DNA of 15,993 bases from Nocardioides sp. (GTDB lineage Bacteria; Actinomycetota; Actinomycetes; Propionibacteriales; Nocardioidaceae): contig DOWL01000195.1 of assembly GCA_003519585.1 (NCBI GenBank), positions 1,160-17,152 on the forward strand. The letters are read 5' to 3'. Each line of letters starts with the position of its first letter. Within the stretch, counting starts at the first letter, position 1. Position numbers and translations under genes: made by a program. The notes under the pieces were generated by a model. The model was not told the DNA's origin, searched no databases, and saw only the letters and a program-made list of their open reading frames with translations. Shown here piece by piece: positions 1-6,483 of the stretch.

Positions 1-167
1 CGCAGCGAGCGTGTCGAAACCAGCAGGACGAGGCTGGGACTCGATCAGGTCCCTGCCTTCCCTGCGGCGGTTCCGACACCGCCGGCGCTGGGGCGGCTCC
101 GGGCTCAACCACCGGTGGTTGAGCCGCAGGTCGGTGCTTCAACCAGGTGCCTTCGCTGCGCCGGGTG
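1..167. repeat. REP-like non-coding repeat segment with a perfect 24-bp palindrome
   Basis: No credible gene is seen here; it lies downstream of the hmgA stop codon. Positions 102-125 form a perfect 24-bp palindrome (arm GGCTCAACCACC, centre between 113 and 114). Positions 99-114 (CCGGGCTCAACCACCG) recur exactly at 10284-10299. Positions 5-21 (GCGAGCGTGTCGAAACC) match the reverse complement of 2651-2667 at 14 of 17 bases. From general knowledge, short dispersed GGTTGAGC...GTCGAAACC elements are common between genes in Nocardioides-like genomes. The palindrome could also act as a transcription terminator for hmgA, but no T-run follows it. Confidence 0.6.
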
Positions 168-1355
168 TCAGCTCTGATCGCTTGCCCAACTCCACGCGTA
201 GGCCGGGTCCTCGACGGCGAGGCCACCCTCACCCAGGTCGAGTGGCGCGAAGGTGTCGACCATGACGGCGGACTCCTCGAAGTAGTCCGCGCCGAGTGAC
301 GCCTCGATCGCCGAGGGCTGCGGACCGTGCGCGTAGCCGCCCGGATGCAGCGAGATCGAGCCGAGACCGATGCCCGAGCCCTTGCGGGCCTCGTAGTCGC
401 CGCCGACGTAGAACATGACCTCGTCGCTGTCGACGTTGGAGTGGTAGTAGGGCACCGGGATCGCCAGCGGGTGGTAGTCGACCTTGCGGGGCAGGAAGTT
501 GCAGACCACGAAGTTGTGGCCCTCGAAGACCTGGTGCACCGGCGGCGGCTGGTGCACCTTGCCGGTGATCGGCATGTAGTCCTCGACGTTGAAGGTGTAG
601 GGCCACAGGCAGCCGTCCCAGCCGACGACGTCGAACGGGTGCGTCGCATAGGTCATCCGAGTGCCGACCACGCCGGCGCTGGTGCGGTGCTTGACCAGCA
701 CCTCGACGTTCTCACCCTCGACCAGGAAGGGCTCGGTCGGGCCGTAGAGGTCACGCTCGCAGTACGGCGCGTGCTCGAGGAACTGGCCGTAGCGCGAGAG
801 GTACCGCTTCGGTGGCGCGATGTGGCTGTTGGCCTCGATCGCGTAGAGCCGGCTCGGCTCCCGGGGCACCCAGCGGTGCGTGGTCGCGCGCGGGATCACC
901 ACGTAGTCGCCGGTGCGGTAAGACAGCACGCCCAGCACGGTCTCGACGGTGCCGGAGCCAGCCTCGACGTAGACGCACTCGTCGCCGATCGCGTTGCGGT
1001 AGTACGGCGACGCGTCCACACCGGTGACGACGTACCCGATCCGCACGTCGTTGTTGCCGAGCACCAGTCGGCGGCCGAGCACGGCATCCCCGCCGAACCC
1101 GGGCTCCATGGCGAGCTCGTGCAGCTTCAGATGCCGCGGCTTGAGCGGATGGTTGGGGGTGCGGGTCTGGTCGGGCAGCTCCCAGACCTCGCTCGCGACG
1201 ATCGCCGAGGGCACCCCCCGGTGGTAGAGCAGCGCGGAGTCGGAGGAGAAGCCCTCCTCGCCCATCAGCTCCTCGCGGTAGAGATTGCCCTGCGGGTCGC
1301 GGTGCTGGGTGTGCCGCTTCGGAGGGACGTCTCCTACGACTCTGTAGTGCGCCAT
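168..1355 (-). CDS. hmgA: Homogentisate 1,2-dioxygenase
   Basis: This cytoplasmic non-haem Fe(II) enzyme opens the ring of homogentisate to give maleylacetoacetate in tyrosine and phenylalanine breakdown. The 395-residue protein has the cupin-type core of the family. The expected iron ligands are visible: H305 in PYYHSNVDSDE, an acidic ligand at E312 (or D311), and H343 in HPGGYAHGP, with H337 six residues earlier as in the human enzyme (H365/H371). It starts MAHYRVVGDVPPKR, and the ATG at 1355 is the only sensible start. It is somewhat shorter than the animal enzyme (about 445 residues). It is divergent from the neighbouring unknown gene and fahA, which complete the pathway. There is no convincing ribosome binding site; a -10-like TAACGT lies 8 bases before the ATG. 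Confidence 0.95.
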   Translation of the reverse strand: MAHYRVVGDVPPKRHTQHRDPQGNLYREELMGEEGFSSDSALLYHRGVPSAIVASEVWELPDQTRTPNHPLKPRHLKLHELAMEPGFGGDAVLGRRLVLGNNDVRIGYVVTGVDASPYYRNAIGDECVYVEAGSGTVETVLGVLSYRTGDYVVIPRATTHRWVPREPSRLYAIEANSHIAPPKRYLSRYGQFLEHAPYCERDLYGPTEPFLVEGENVEVLVKHRTSAGVVGTRMTYATHPFDVVGWDGCLWPYTFNVEDYMPITGKVHQPPPVHQVFEGHNFVVCNFLPRKVDYHPLAIPVPYYHSNVDSDEVMFYVGGDYEARKGSGIGLGSISLHPGGYAHGPQPSAIEASLGADYFEESAVMVDTFAPLDLGEGGLAVEDPAYAWSWASDQS

Positions 1356-1369
1356 GCCTCGTTACGTTA
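1356..1369 (-). promoter_or_regulatory. Putative -10 element for hmgA, overlapping the divergent promoter
   Basis: Read on the minus strand, TAACGT (1369-1364) fits the actinobacterial -10 pattern TANNNT and lies 8 bases before the hmgA ATG. Transcription would then start at or next to the start codon. It overlaps the plus-strand hexamer at 1363-1368. Confidence 0.45.
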
Positions 1370-1374
1370 GTCCC
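1363..1374 (+). promoter_or_regulatory. Putative -10 element for a leaderless transcript of the 1375 gene
   Basis: TACGTT (1363-1368) matches TANNNT and is exactly six bases (AGTCCC) upstream of the GTG at 1375. This supports 1375 rather than the ATG at 1354 as the start. No -35 hexamer is recognised. Confidence 0.55.
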
Positions 1375-2193
1375 GTGAGCATCCCTGCTGCGTGGTCCCG
1401 CCTCGTCGACGACGCCGCGATCTTCCCGCCCGGCGATGCGCCGCTCCACGACGCCACGGCGGCGTACGGAGCGCGCTCGGCCGAGGATGGCGCGGAACTG
1501 GTCGGCACCTTCGTGCTGAGAGACACCGACCTGCCGCTGGTGCGCGGGTTCGGCGGCCCGCTGTCGGTCGTGTGCACCGGTGGCGCCGGACAGCTCGCTG
1601 GGCCGATCGGGCTCGCCGCGAAGCTCGGGCTCACGGTGGCCGGTGTCGAGATCGCCGTACGCGACCTCGACGACCTGGCCGGCAACGTGCGCCGCGTGGC
1701 CCTCGCCGCGGCCGACCTCGGCGACGTCCCTGTGTACGTCGAACTGCCGCACGTCGCGAACAGCGGCGCCTGGCTCGCGGCGGCCGATGAGGTGGCTGCG
1801 TCCGGGCTCCGACTGAAGTTCCGGACCGGCGGGCTGGAGGCCAGTGCGTTCCCGGCCGCGCACGCGCTGGCGCGTTGGATCGACGCCGCCCTCGATCGCG
1901 AGACGCCGTTCAAGTGCACCGCGGGGCTGCACCACGCGGTCCGACGCACGGACCCGGAGACCGGCTTCGAGCACCACGGGTTCCTCAACGTGCTGGTCGC
2001 GACCAGGCTGCTCTTCGACGGTGCCGGCGTGGACGACGCGGTGATCGTGCTCAAGCAGCACGAACCCGACACCCTGGTCAGTGCCGCACACGAGCTCGAC
2101 CTGGCCGGGGCCCGGCGCTGGTTCACCTCGTTCGGCTCGTGCTCGGTCTCCGATCCGTGGGCCGATCTGCGCGAGTTGGGACTCGTGTCGTGA
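1375..2193 (+). CDS. Uncharacterised conserved protein of the homogentisate cluster
   Basis: I cannot assign a function. The protein has 272 residues with no signal peptide or membrane segment, so it is probably cytoplasmic. Alternating beta-strand and helix segments suggest a TIM-barrel-like fold. Conserved-looking blocks are DDAAIFPPGDAPL (12-24), LKFRTGG (147-153), PFKCTAGLHHAVR (178-190), HGFLNVL (201-207) and SFGSCSVSDPWADL (252-265). They resemble, as far as I recall, a widespread family annotated only as hypothetical. K148, K180, C181, H186 and H187 are candidate functional residues. GTG 1375 is preferred because it lies six bases after a TANNNT hexamer; the ATG at 1354 sits inside the hmgA start codon. 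The stop overlaps the fahA start by 4 nt (GTGA), implying translational coupling. No maleylacetoacetate isomerase is recognisable nearby, so that role is a possibility, not a finding. Confidence 0.85.
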   Translation: MSIPAAWSRLVDDAAIFPPGDAPLHDATAAYGARSAEDGAELVGTFVLRDTDLPLVRGFGGPLSVVCTGGAGQLAGPIGLAAKLGLTVAGVEIAVRDLDDLAGNVRRVALAAADLGDVPVYVELPHVANSGAWLAAADEVAASGLRLKFRTGGLEASAFPAAHALARWIDAALDRETPFKCTAGLHHAVRRTDPETGFEHHGFLNVLVATRLLFDGAGVDDAVIVLKQHEPDTLVSAAHELDLAGARRWFTSFGSCSVSDPWADLRELGLVS

Positions 2194-3368
2194 ACGGCTT
2201 CGGGATCGACCACCTGCCGTACGGCGTCTTCTCGGTCGCGGGCGGGCCGCGCCGGGTGGGCGTGCGGTACGACGATGACGAGGGTTCCTGGATCCTCGAC
2301 GTGCACGCCGAGACCGGTCAGCCGGAGTTCGCGCAGCCCTCACTCAACGCGCTGATGGCCCTGGGGCCGCAGGTGTGGGCCGAGACCCGCGACGAGGTCC
2401 GCGGGCTGATCGAAGGCGGCGCCGAACTCTTGCCGCTGGAGGAGGCGACCCTGCACCTGCCGATCGAGGTGGCCGACTACGTCGACTTCTACGCGTCGTT
2501 GCACCACGCCTCCAACGTCGGCCGGATCTTCCGGCCCGACTCCGAGCCACTCACGCCCAACTGGCGGCACCTGCCGATCGGCTACCACGGCCGCGCCGGC
2601 ACGGTCGTCGTCTCCGGTACGCCGGTCACCCGGCCCAGCGGGCAGCGCAAGGTCTCGACAAGCTCGACCGACGGCAGCCCGGCATCCGAGCTCGGCCCGT
2701 CGCGTCGGCTCGATATCGAGGCCGAGCTGGGCTTCGTGGTCGGCACGCCGTCCGAGCTCGGCAACCCGGTGCCGTTCGGCGCGCTCTCCGACCACGTCTT
2801 CGGCGTCACCGGGCTCAACGACTGGTCGGCCCGCGACATCCAGGCCTGGGAGTACGTGCCGCTCGGGCCGTTCCTCGGCAAGTCGTTCGCGACGTCCATC
2901 TCACCGTGGGTGACGCCACTCGCCGCACTCGATGCGGCCTGGGTGGACTTGCCCGGCCAGGATCCCGAGCCACTTCCCTACCTCGGCCCGGGCGCGACGC
3001 GCGGCCTGGACATCGAGGTCGAGGTCGTGTTGAACGGCGGGGTCGTCAGCCGGCCGCCGTACCGCACGATGTACTGGTCGCCCGCGCAGATGCTGGCCCA
3101 CCTGACGGTCAACGGCGCCTCGCTGCGCACCGGCGACCTGTTCGCCTCCGGCACGATCAGCGGCCCCGACCCCGACCAACGCGGTTCGTTCCTGGAGTTG
3201 TCGTGGGGCGGCGCCGAGCCGTTCGCGACCGCTGGCGGCGGCGCGCGCACCTTCCTGGAGGACGGCGACGAGGTCGTGCTCCGCTACTCCGCCCCCGGCA
3301 CCGGCGGCGGTCGGATCACCCTCGGCGAGGTGGCAGGAGTGATCGCTCCGGCGCTCACGGACGGATAG
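2190..3368 (+). CDS. fahA: Fumarylacetoacetase
   Basis: This enzyme hydrolyses fumarylacetoacetate to fumarate and acetoacetate, the last step of the homogentisate pathway. The 392-residue protein has a small N-terminal domain and the FAH beta-roll catalytic domain. Metal and catalytic residues fit the mouse enzyme with correct spacing: D99 (DFYAS), H106 (seven residues later, as in D126/H133), E177 and E179 (DIEAE), D211 (NDWSARD) and K231 (GPFLGKSF), the last two 20 apart as in D233/K253. The GTG start at 2190 overlaps the preceding stop by 4 nt. The segment RKVSTSSTDGSPASELGP (about 153-170) looks longer than the usual loop before SRRLD and is encoded by a repeat-like sequence at 2651-2674. 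Confidence 0.95.
   Translation: MNGFGIDHLPYGVFSVAGGPRRVGVRYDDDEGSWILDVHAETGQPEFAQPSLNALMALGPQVWAETRDEVRGLIEGGAELLPLEEATLHLPIEVADYVDFYASLHHASNVGRIFRPDSEPLTPNWRHLPIGYHGRAGTVVVSGTPVTRPSGQRKVSTSSTDGSPASELGPSRRLDIEAELGFVVGTPSELGNPVPFGALSDHVFGVTGLNDWSARDIQAWEYVPLGPFLGKSFATSISPWVTPLAALDAAWVDLPGQDPEPLPYLGPGATRGLDIEVEVVLNGGVVSRPPYRTMYWSPAQMLAHLTVNGASLRTGDLFASGTISGPDPDQRGSFLELSWGGAEPFATAGGGARTFLEDGDEVVLRYSAPGTGGGRITLGEVAGVIAPALTDG
2651..2674. repeat. Dispersed-repeat-like segment inside the fahA reading frame
   Basis: The first 17 bases (GGTCTCGACAAGCTCGA) match the reverse complement of 5-21 at 14 of 17 positions. The following GCTCGACCGACGG matches GCTCAACCACCGACGG near 10288 apart from one substitution and a 3-base gap. 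It encodes the Ser/Thr-rich KVSTSSTDG in a surface loop of fumarylacetoacetase. Insertion of a repeat into the gene is an inference. Confidence 0.5.
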
Positions 3369-3426
3369 TCCCAGACGCTTCTGCGCGATCTTCGGCGTGT
3401 CGTCGACCGAGCTGTCAGGGACTATC
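3364..3426. terminator. Inverted repeat spanning the stop codons of two convergent genes
   Basis: GATAGTCCCAGAC (3364-3376) and GTCAGGGACTATC (3414-3426) are 13-base inverted arms with one mismatch, around a 37-nt loop. The left arm contains the fahA TAG and the right arm contains the TGA of the opposing gene. There is no T-run. It may be a bidirectional terminator for the convergent pair. Confidence 0.4.
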
Positions 3427-4203
3427 GAGACCGGGCGAGTCCAACGTGTCGGCATCGACGAACGGGACGCCACGACCGAGGGAGTCGCGTAGCGCCGTCT
3501 CGTCGAGCACGCGGTAGGGAGTGGGGCTACTTACTGCGCGCTTCCGCAGGGCATCCGCGGGGACCGTAGGGCGCCCTGCCACGAGCAGTAGGTTCCCTGG
3601 CCGGCGGGCTCGCAGCGTCGCCGGCTCGGCACTGACCAGTTGGGTCGGCAGTGCGGTGCGCATCGCCGCAACCACTCGCCGGGTCCAGGCGAACGGCGCC
3701 GCGTCGACGAGGTTGATCAGGAGCAGCCCGTCTGCCACGAGGACCCGCGCATACGCCGCCGCGCACTCCACCGTGACCAGGTCGCCGGGGACCCGCCCGT
3801 CGGCGAAGGCGTCGACCACGATCAGGTCGAGCGCGTCGTCCCGGAACGCCAAGAGGCCGGCCCGACCGTCGACCGGCCGGACCTTGATCCCGCTCCTCGG
3901 CGGCAGCGGCAGCTCGCGGCGCACCAGCTCGGTCACCTCGACGTTCGGTTCGAGGACCACCTGCGCCGAGCGGGGACGCGTGTGCGCGACGTACCGCGGG
4001 AGGGTCAGCGCGGCGCCGCCGACGTGCAGCACCCGCGCCGGCGCGCCGGGGACCCCCCAGCTGTCGAGTACGTCGCCGATGCGGCGGACGTAGTCGAAGT
4101 CGAGCCGGCCGGGGTCGTCGAGATCGACCAACGATTGGTCGTGGCCGTCCATGCGCAGCACGAACGCGCCGGCCCGTTCGGTCGGAACGATCTCGGCGGC
4201 CAC
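3415..4203 (-). CDS. Spermidine-synthase-like SAM-fold protein
   Basis: The 262-residue protein has the Rossmann-like core of the spermidine synthase/methyltransferase superfamily. A degenerate motif I (HVGGAALTLP, 60-69) is followed by an acidic ribose-binding residue E85 (LEPN), VDGRA with D112, and IVVDAFADGRVP with D131 near the active site. The N-terminal HDQSLVDLDDP...FDYVRRI is typical of actinobacterial members annotated as spermidine synthases. The glycine motif differs from classical GGGDG, and there is no adjacent S-adenosylmethionine decarboxylase, so a true aminopropyltransferase role is unproven. GTG 4203 is chosen over the upstream ATG at 4272 because homology-like sequence begins there and a CACGAT hexamer lies six bases ahead. 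It is convergent with fahA and divergent from the export operon. Confidence 0.8.
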   Translation of the reverse strand: MAAEIVPTERAGAFVLRMDGHDQSLVDLDDPGRLDFDYVRRIGDVLDSWGVPGAPARVLHVGGAALTLPRYVAHTRPRSAQVVLEPNVEVTELVRRELPLPPRSGIKVRPVDGRAGLLAFRDDALDLIVVDAFADGRVPGDLVTVECAAAYARVLVADGLLLINLVDAAPFAWTRRVVAAMRTALPTQLVSAEPATLRARRPGNLLLVAGRPTVPADALRKRAVSSPTPYRVLDETALRDSLGRGVPFVDADTLDSPGLDSP

Positions 4204-4215
4204 TCCCCTATCGTG
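4204..4215 (-). promoter_or_regulatory. Putative -10 element for the spermidine-synthase-like gene
   Basis: On the minus strand CACGAT (4215-4210) is followed by AGGGGA and then GTG. The six-base spacing matches the leaderless arrangement elsewhere in the window, although the first base is C rather than T. AGGGGA abuts the start codon and is too close to serve as a Shine-Dalgarno. Confidence 0.35.
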
Positions 4216-4284
4216 CCCGCCCAACCCCGCTCGTTTCACAGCCCACTGACAGACTCCTGAAGGCCCGCGCACGGGCCGATCGCC

Positions 4285-4297
4285 TGATATTCACCCC
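4285..4297 (+). promoter_or_regulatory. Putative -10 element for the export operon
   Basis: TGATAT (4285-4290) lies seven bases before the GTG at 4298; shifted by one, GATATT lies six bases before it. This AT-rich patch stands out from its surroundings, and no Shine-Dalgarno is visible. A leaderless operon mRNA is inferred. Confidence 0.4.
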
Positions 4298-5770
4298 GTG
4301 CAACTGAAGGGATTGAGCCGCCAGCGCGCGAGCCTGGTGGTCAACGGGGTCATCCTGGTGGCGTTGGCGCTGGTCGTCCTGGTGACGGTGCGTGCCGTCC
4401 GGGCGGGCGACGACCCGGCATCAGCGTCCACACAGACCGCGACCGTCGACACCGGGAACGTGTCGGCGACGGTCTCCGCGAGTGGCAACGTGGAAGCGGC
4501 CAGCACCTCCGAGGTGACGTTCGAGGGCGAAGGCGGCACGGTCACCCAGATCCTCGTCCAGGCCGGCGACAAGGTCACCAAGGGCCAGGCACTGGCCACC
4601 ATCGACAACACCTCGGCGCGCCAGGCGCTCGAGTCGGCGCGCGCCCAGCTCGACGCCGCGCAGGCCGGCTACCAGACGACCGCCGAGGGGCGCACCGCCG
4701 CCGAAGTGGCGCAGGACAACGCCTCGATCCGGTCGGCTCAGCAGTCGGTGTCGTCGGCCCAGCTCTCCCTCGCCCAGGCGAAGTCGAGCTACCAGCTGCA
4801 GAAGCAGCAGCTCGACGCGGCGGTGCAGCGCGCCGAGCGGCAGCTCGGGGCGGCCGGCACCTCCGAGGCGAAGTCGAGCGCCCGCACCGCGCTGGTCCAG
4901 GCGCGCGACTCCCGCGACAGCCAACTGCTCCAGGCCAAGCAGCAGATCGCCCAGCAGGAGCAAGCCCTGCGATCGGCTCGGTCCCAGCTCTCGTCGACCG
5001 AGGCCCAGGTGGCGGTCAGCGCGCAGGGTGCCACCGACGGCGAGCTGGCCTCGGCATCCTCCCAGGTCACCCAGGCGCAGGTCACCGTCGAGCAGGCTCA
5101 GGAGACCTTCGACGAGACGACACTGCGGGCGCCGATGGCCGGCACCGTCTCGGCTGTCAACGGCTCGGTCGGCGAGAACTCCTCGACCGCGAGCAGTGCC
5201 GCCAGCGGATCCGACACCACCTCGACCTCGACCGGGTTCATCACCCTGACGACCAAGACCCTCGAGGTGACGGCGTACGTCGCCGAGGCCGACATCGCCG
5301 ACGTCCAGGTCGGGCAGCCGGCCACGGTCACGCTGTCCGCGACCGACGAGGAGGTCGCCGGGACGGTGACCCACGTGGACACGGTGCAGACCGTGACCAA
5401 CAACGTCGTGGAGTACGGCGTCACCGTGCGGCTCGACAAGCACCAGGGCGTCCGGCTCGGCGCGACCGCGCAGCTGGTGATCACCACCGGCGAGAAGGAG
5501 GGCGTCACCCGCGTCTCCAGTTCGGCGCTCACCACGATCGGCGATCGCACCACGGCCTCGGTCCAGCACGACGACGGCACCACCGAGTCGGTCGCGGTCA
5601 CGGTGGGCCTGCAGGGCGACACGAGCACCGAGGTGCTCAGCGGACTCGAGCCCGGTGACGTCGTGGTGCTGCCCGAGCAGGAGGACTCCGGCAACGGCGG
5701 CTTCACCTTCCCCGGCGGGGGTGGGGGCGGCCCCCCCGGTGGTCTCGCCGGCGGACCGGCCGGATCGTGA
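4298..5770 (+). CDS. HlyD/MacA-type membrane-fusion adaptor of an ABC exporter
   Basis: This is a membrane-anchored adaptor that would act with the following ATPase and permease in exporting a substrate across the envelope. In its 490 residues a transmembrane anchor (about 13-33) is followed by the first half of a barrel-sandwich (lipoyl-like) domain (52-103, GTVTQILVQAGDKVTKGQ). Next come a long Ala/Gln-rich coiled-coil hairpin (about 104-272), the second half-motif (TLRAPMAGTVSAVNGSVG, 275-292), a beta-barrel domain (about 321-400) and a membrane-proximal domain ending PGDVVVLPE. An unusual Gly/Pro-rich tail follows (463-490). GTG 4298 is the start. Its TGA overlaps the next GTG by 4 nt. 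The exported substrate cannot be told from sequence. Confidence 0.9.
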   Translation: MQLKGLSRQRASLVVNGVILVALALVVLVTVRAVRAGDDPASASTQTATVDTGNVSATVSASGNVEAASTSEVTFEGEGGTVTQILVQAGDKVTKGQALATIDNTSARQALESARAQLDAAQAGYQTTAEGRTAAEVAQDNASIRSAQQSVSSAQLSLAQAKSSYQLQKQQLDAAVQRAERQLGAAGTSEAKSSARTALVQARDSRDSQLLQAKQQIAQQEQALRSARSQLSSTEAQVAVSAQGATDGELASASSQVTQAQVTVEQAQETFDETTLRAPMAGTVSAVNGSVGENSSTASSAASGSDTTSTSTGFITLTTKTLEVTAYVAEADIADVQVGQPATVTLSATDEEVAGTVTHVDTVQTVTNNVVEYGVTVRLDKHQGVRLGATAQLVITTGEKEGVTRVSSSALTTIGDRTTASVQHDDGTTESVAVTVGLQGDTSTEVLSGLEPGDVVVLPEQEDSGNGGFTFPGGGGGGPPGGLAGGPAGS

Positions 5771-6483
5771 GCGACCACCTCGGCGAGGTCGCCGTCATCG
5801 ACCTCCAGCAGCTGACCAAGACTTACGGACACGGCGATACCGCCGTCCACGCGCTGGCCGGCGTCGACCTGGTGATCGAGCCAGGCGAGTACGTCGCCGT
5901 GATGGGTGCGTCCGGCTCCGGCAAGTCGACGCTGATGAACGTCATCGGCTGCCTCGACACGGGCAGCAGCGGCCGCTACCTGCTCGACGGTGTCGACGTC
6001 CGCCGGCTCGTCGACCGGCAGCTGTCCTGGGTGCGCAACCGCAAGATCGGCTTCGTCTTTCAGAGCTTCAACCTGATCCCCCGCACCTCCGCGCTGCGCA
6101 ACGTCGAGCTGCCACTGGCGTACGGCGGCGTACCTGCGGCCGAGCGGCGCGAGCGCGCGCTGGCCGCACTGCAACGAGTCGGCCTGGCCGACCGCGTCCA
6201 CCACCTGCCCTCCGAACTCTCCGGTGGCCAACAGCAGCGGGTCGCCGTCGCCCGGGCGATCGCGACCGACCCGGTCCTGCTCCTGGCCGACGAGCCCACC
6301 GGCGCCCTGGACAGCCGCAGCACGGCCGACGTACTCGCCCTGTTCGACGAGCTCGCCGCCGAGGGACGCACGCTCGTCGTCATCACCCACGAGGACGACG
6401 TCGCCGCCCACGCCCGCCGGGTGATCCGGATGACCGACGGGCTGATCGTCTCTGACGCGGTGACCGCCTCGGTGGTCGCGTGA
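5767..6483 (+). CDS. ABC transporter ATP-binding protein, MacB/LolD type
   Basis: This is the ATPase subunit driving the export system. The 238-residue protein has every nucleotide-binding motif: Walker A GASGSGKST (47-55), Q-loop Q99 (FVFQSFNLIP), signature LSGGQQQR (151-158), Walker B LLLADEP with catalytic E176 and H-loop H208. The FQSFNLIP and signature contexts are typical of the MacB/LolD/FtsE branch, which works by mechanotransmission rather than by passing substrate through a channel. The GTG start overlaps the adaptor stop by 4 nt and the stop overlaps the permease start by 4 nt, so the three are probably translated at matched levels. Confidence 0.95.
   Translation: MSDHLGEVAVIDLQQLTKTYGHGDTAVHALAGVDLVIEPGEYVAVMGASGSGKSTLMNVIGCLDTGSSGRYLLDGVDVRRLVDRQLSWVRNRKIGFVFQSFNLIPRTSALRNVELPLAYGGVPAAERRERALAALQRVGLADRVHHLPSELSGGQQQRVAVARAIATDPVLLLADEPTGALDSRSTADVLALFDELAAEGRTLVVITHEDDVAAHARRVIRMTDGLIVSDAVTASVVA

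Noticed and set aside
1354..1377. ATG at 1354 as the start of the uncharacterised gene
   Set aside because: It lies inside the hmgA start codon and upstream of the -10 hexamer. GTG 1375 has the exact six-base leaderless spacing.
751..2343. Minus-strand open frame of 530 codons across hmgA and the 1375 gene
   Set aside because: The translation is an Arg/Gly/Ala-rich shadow without motifs, and it overlaps two well-supported genes.
3415..4203. Polyamine biosynthesis locus
   Set aside because: There is only a divergent spermidine-synthase-like fold with a degenerate glycine motif and no decarboxylase or other polyamine gene, so a pathway claim is not supported.
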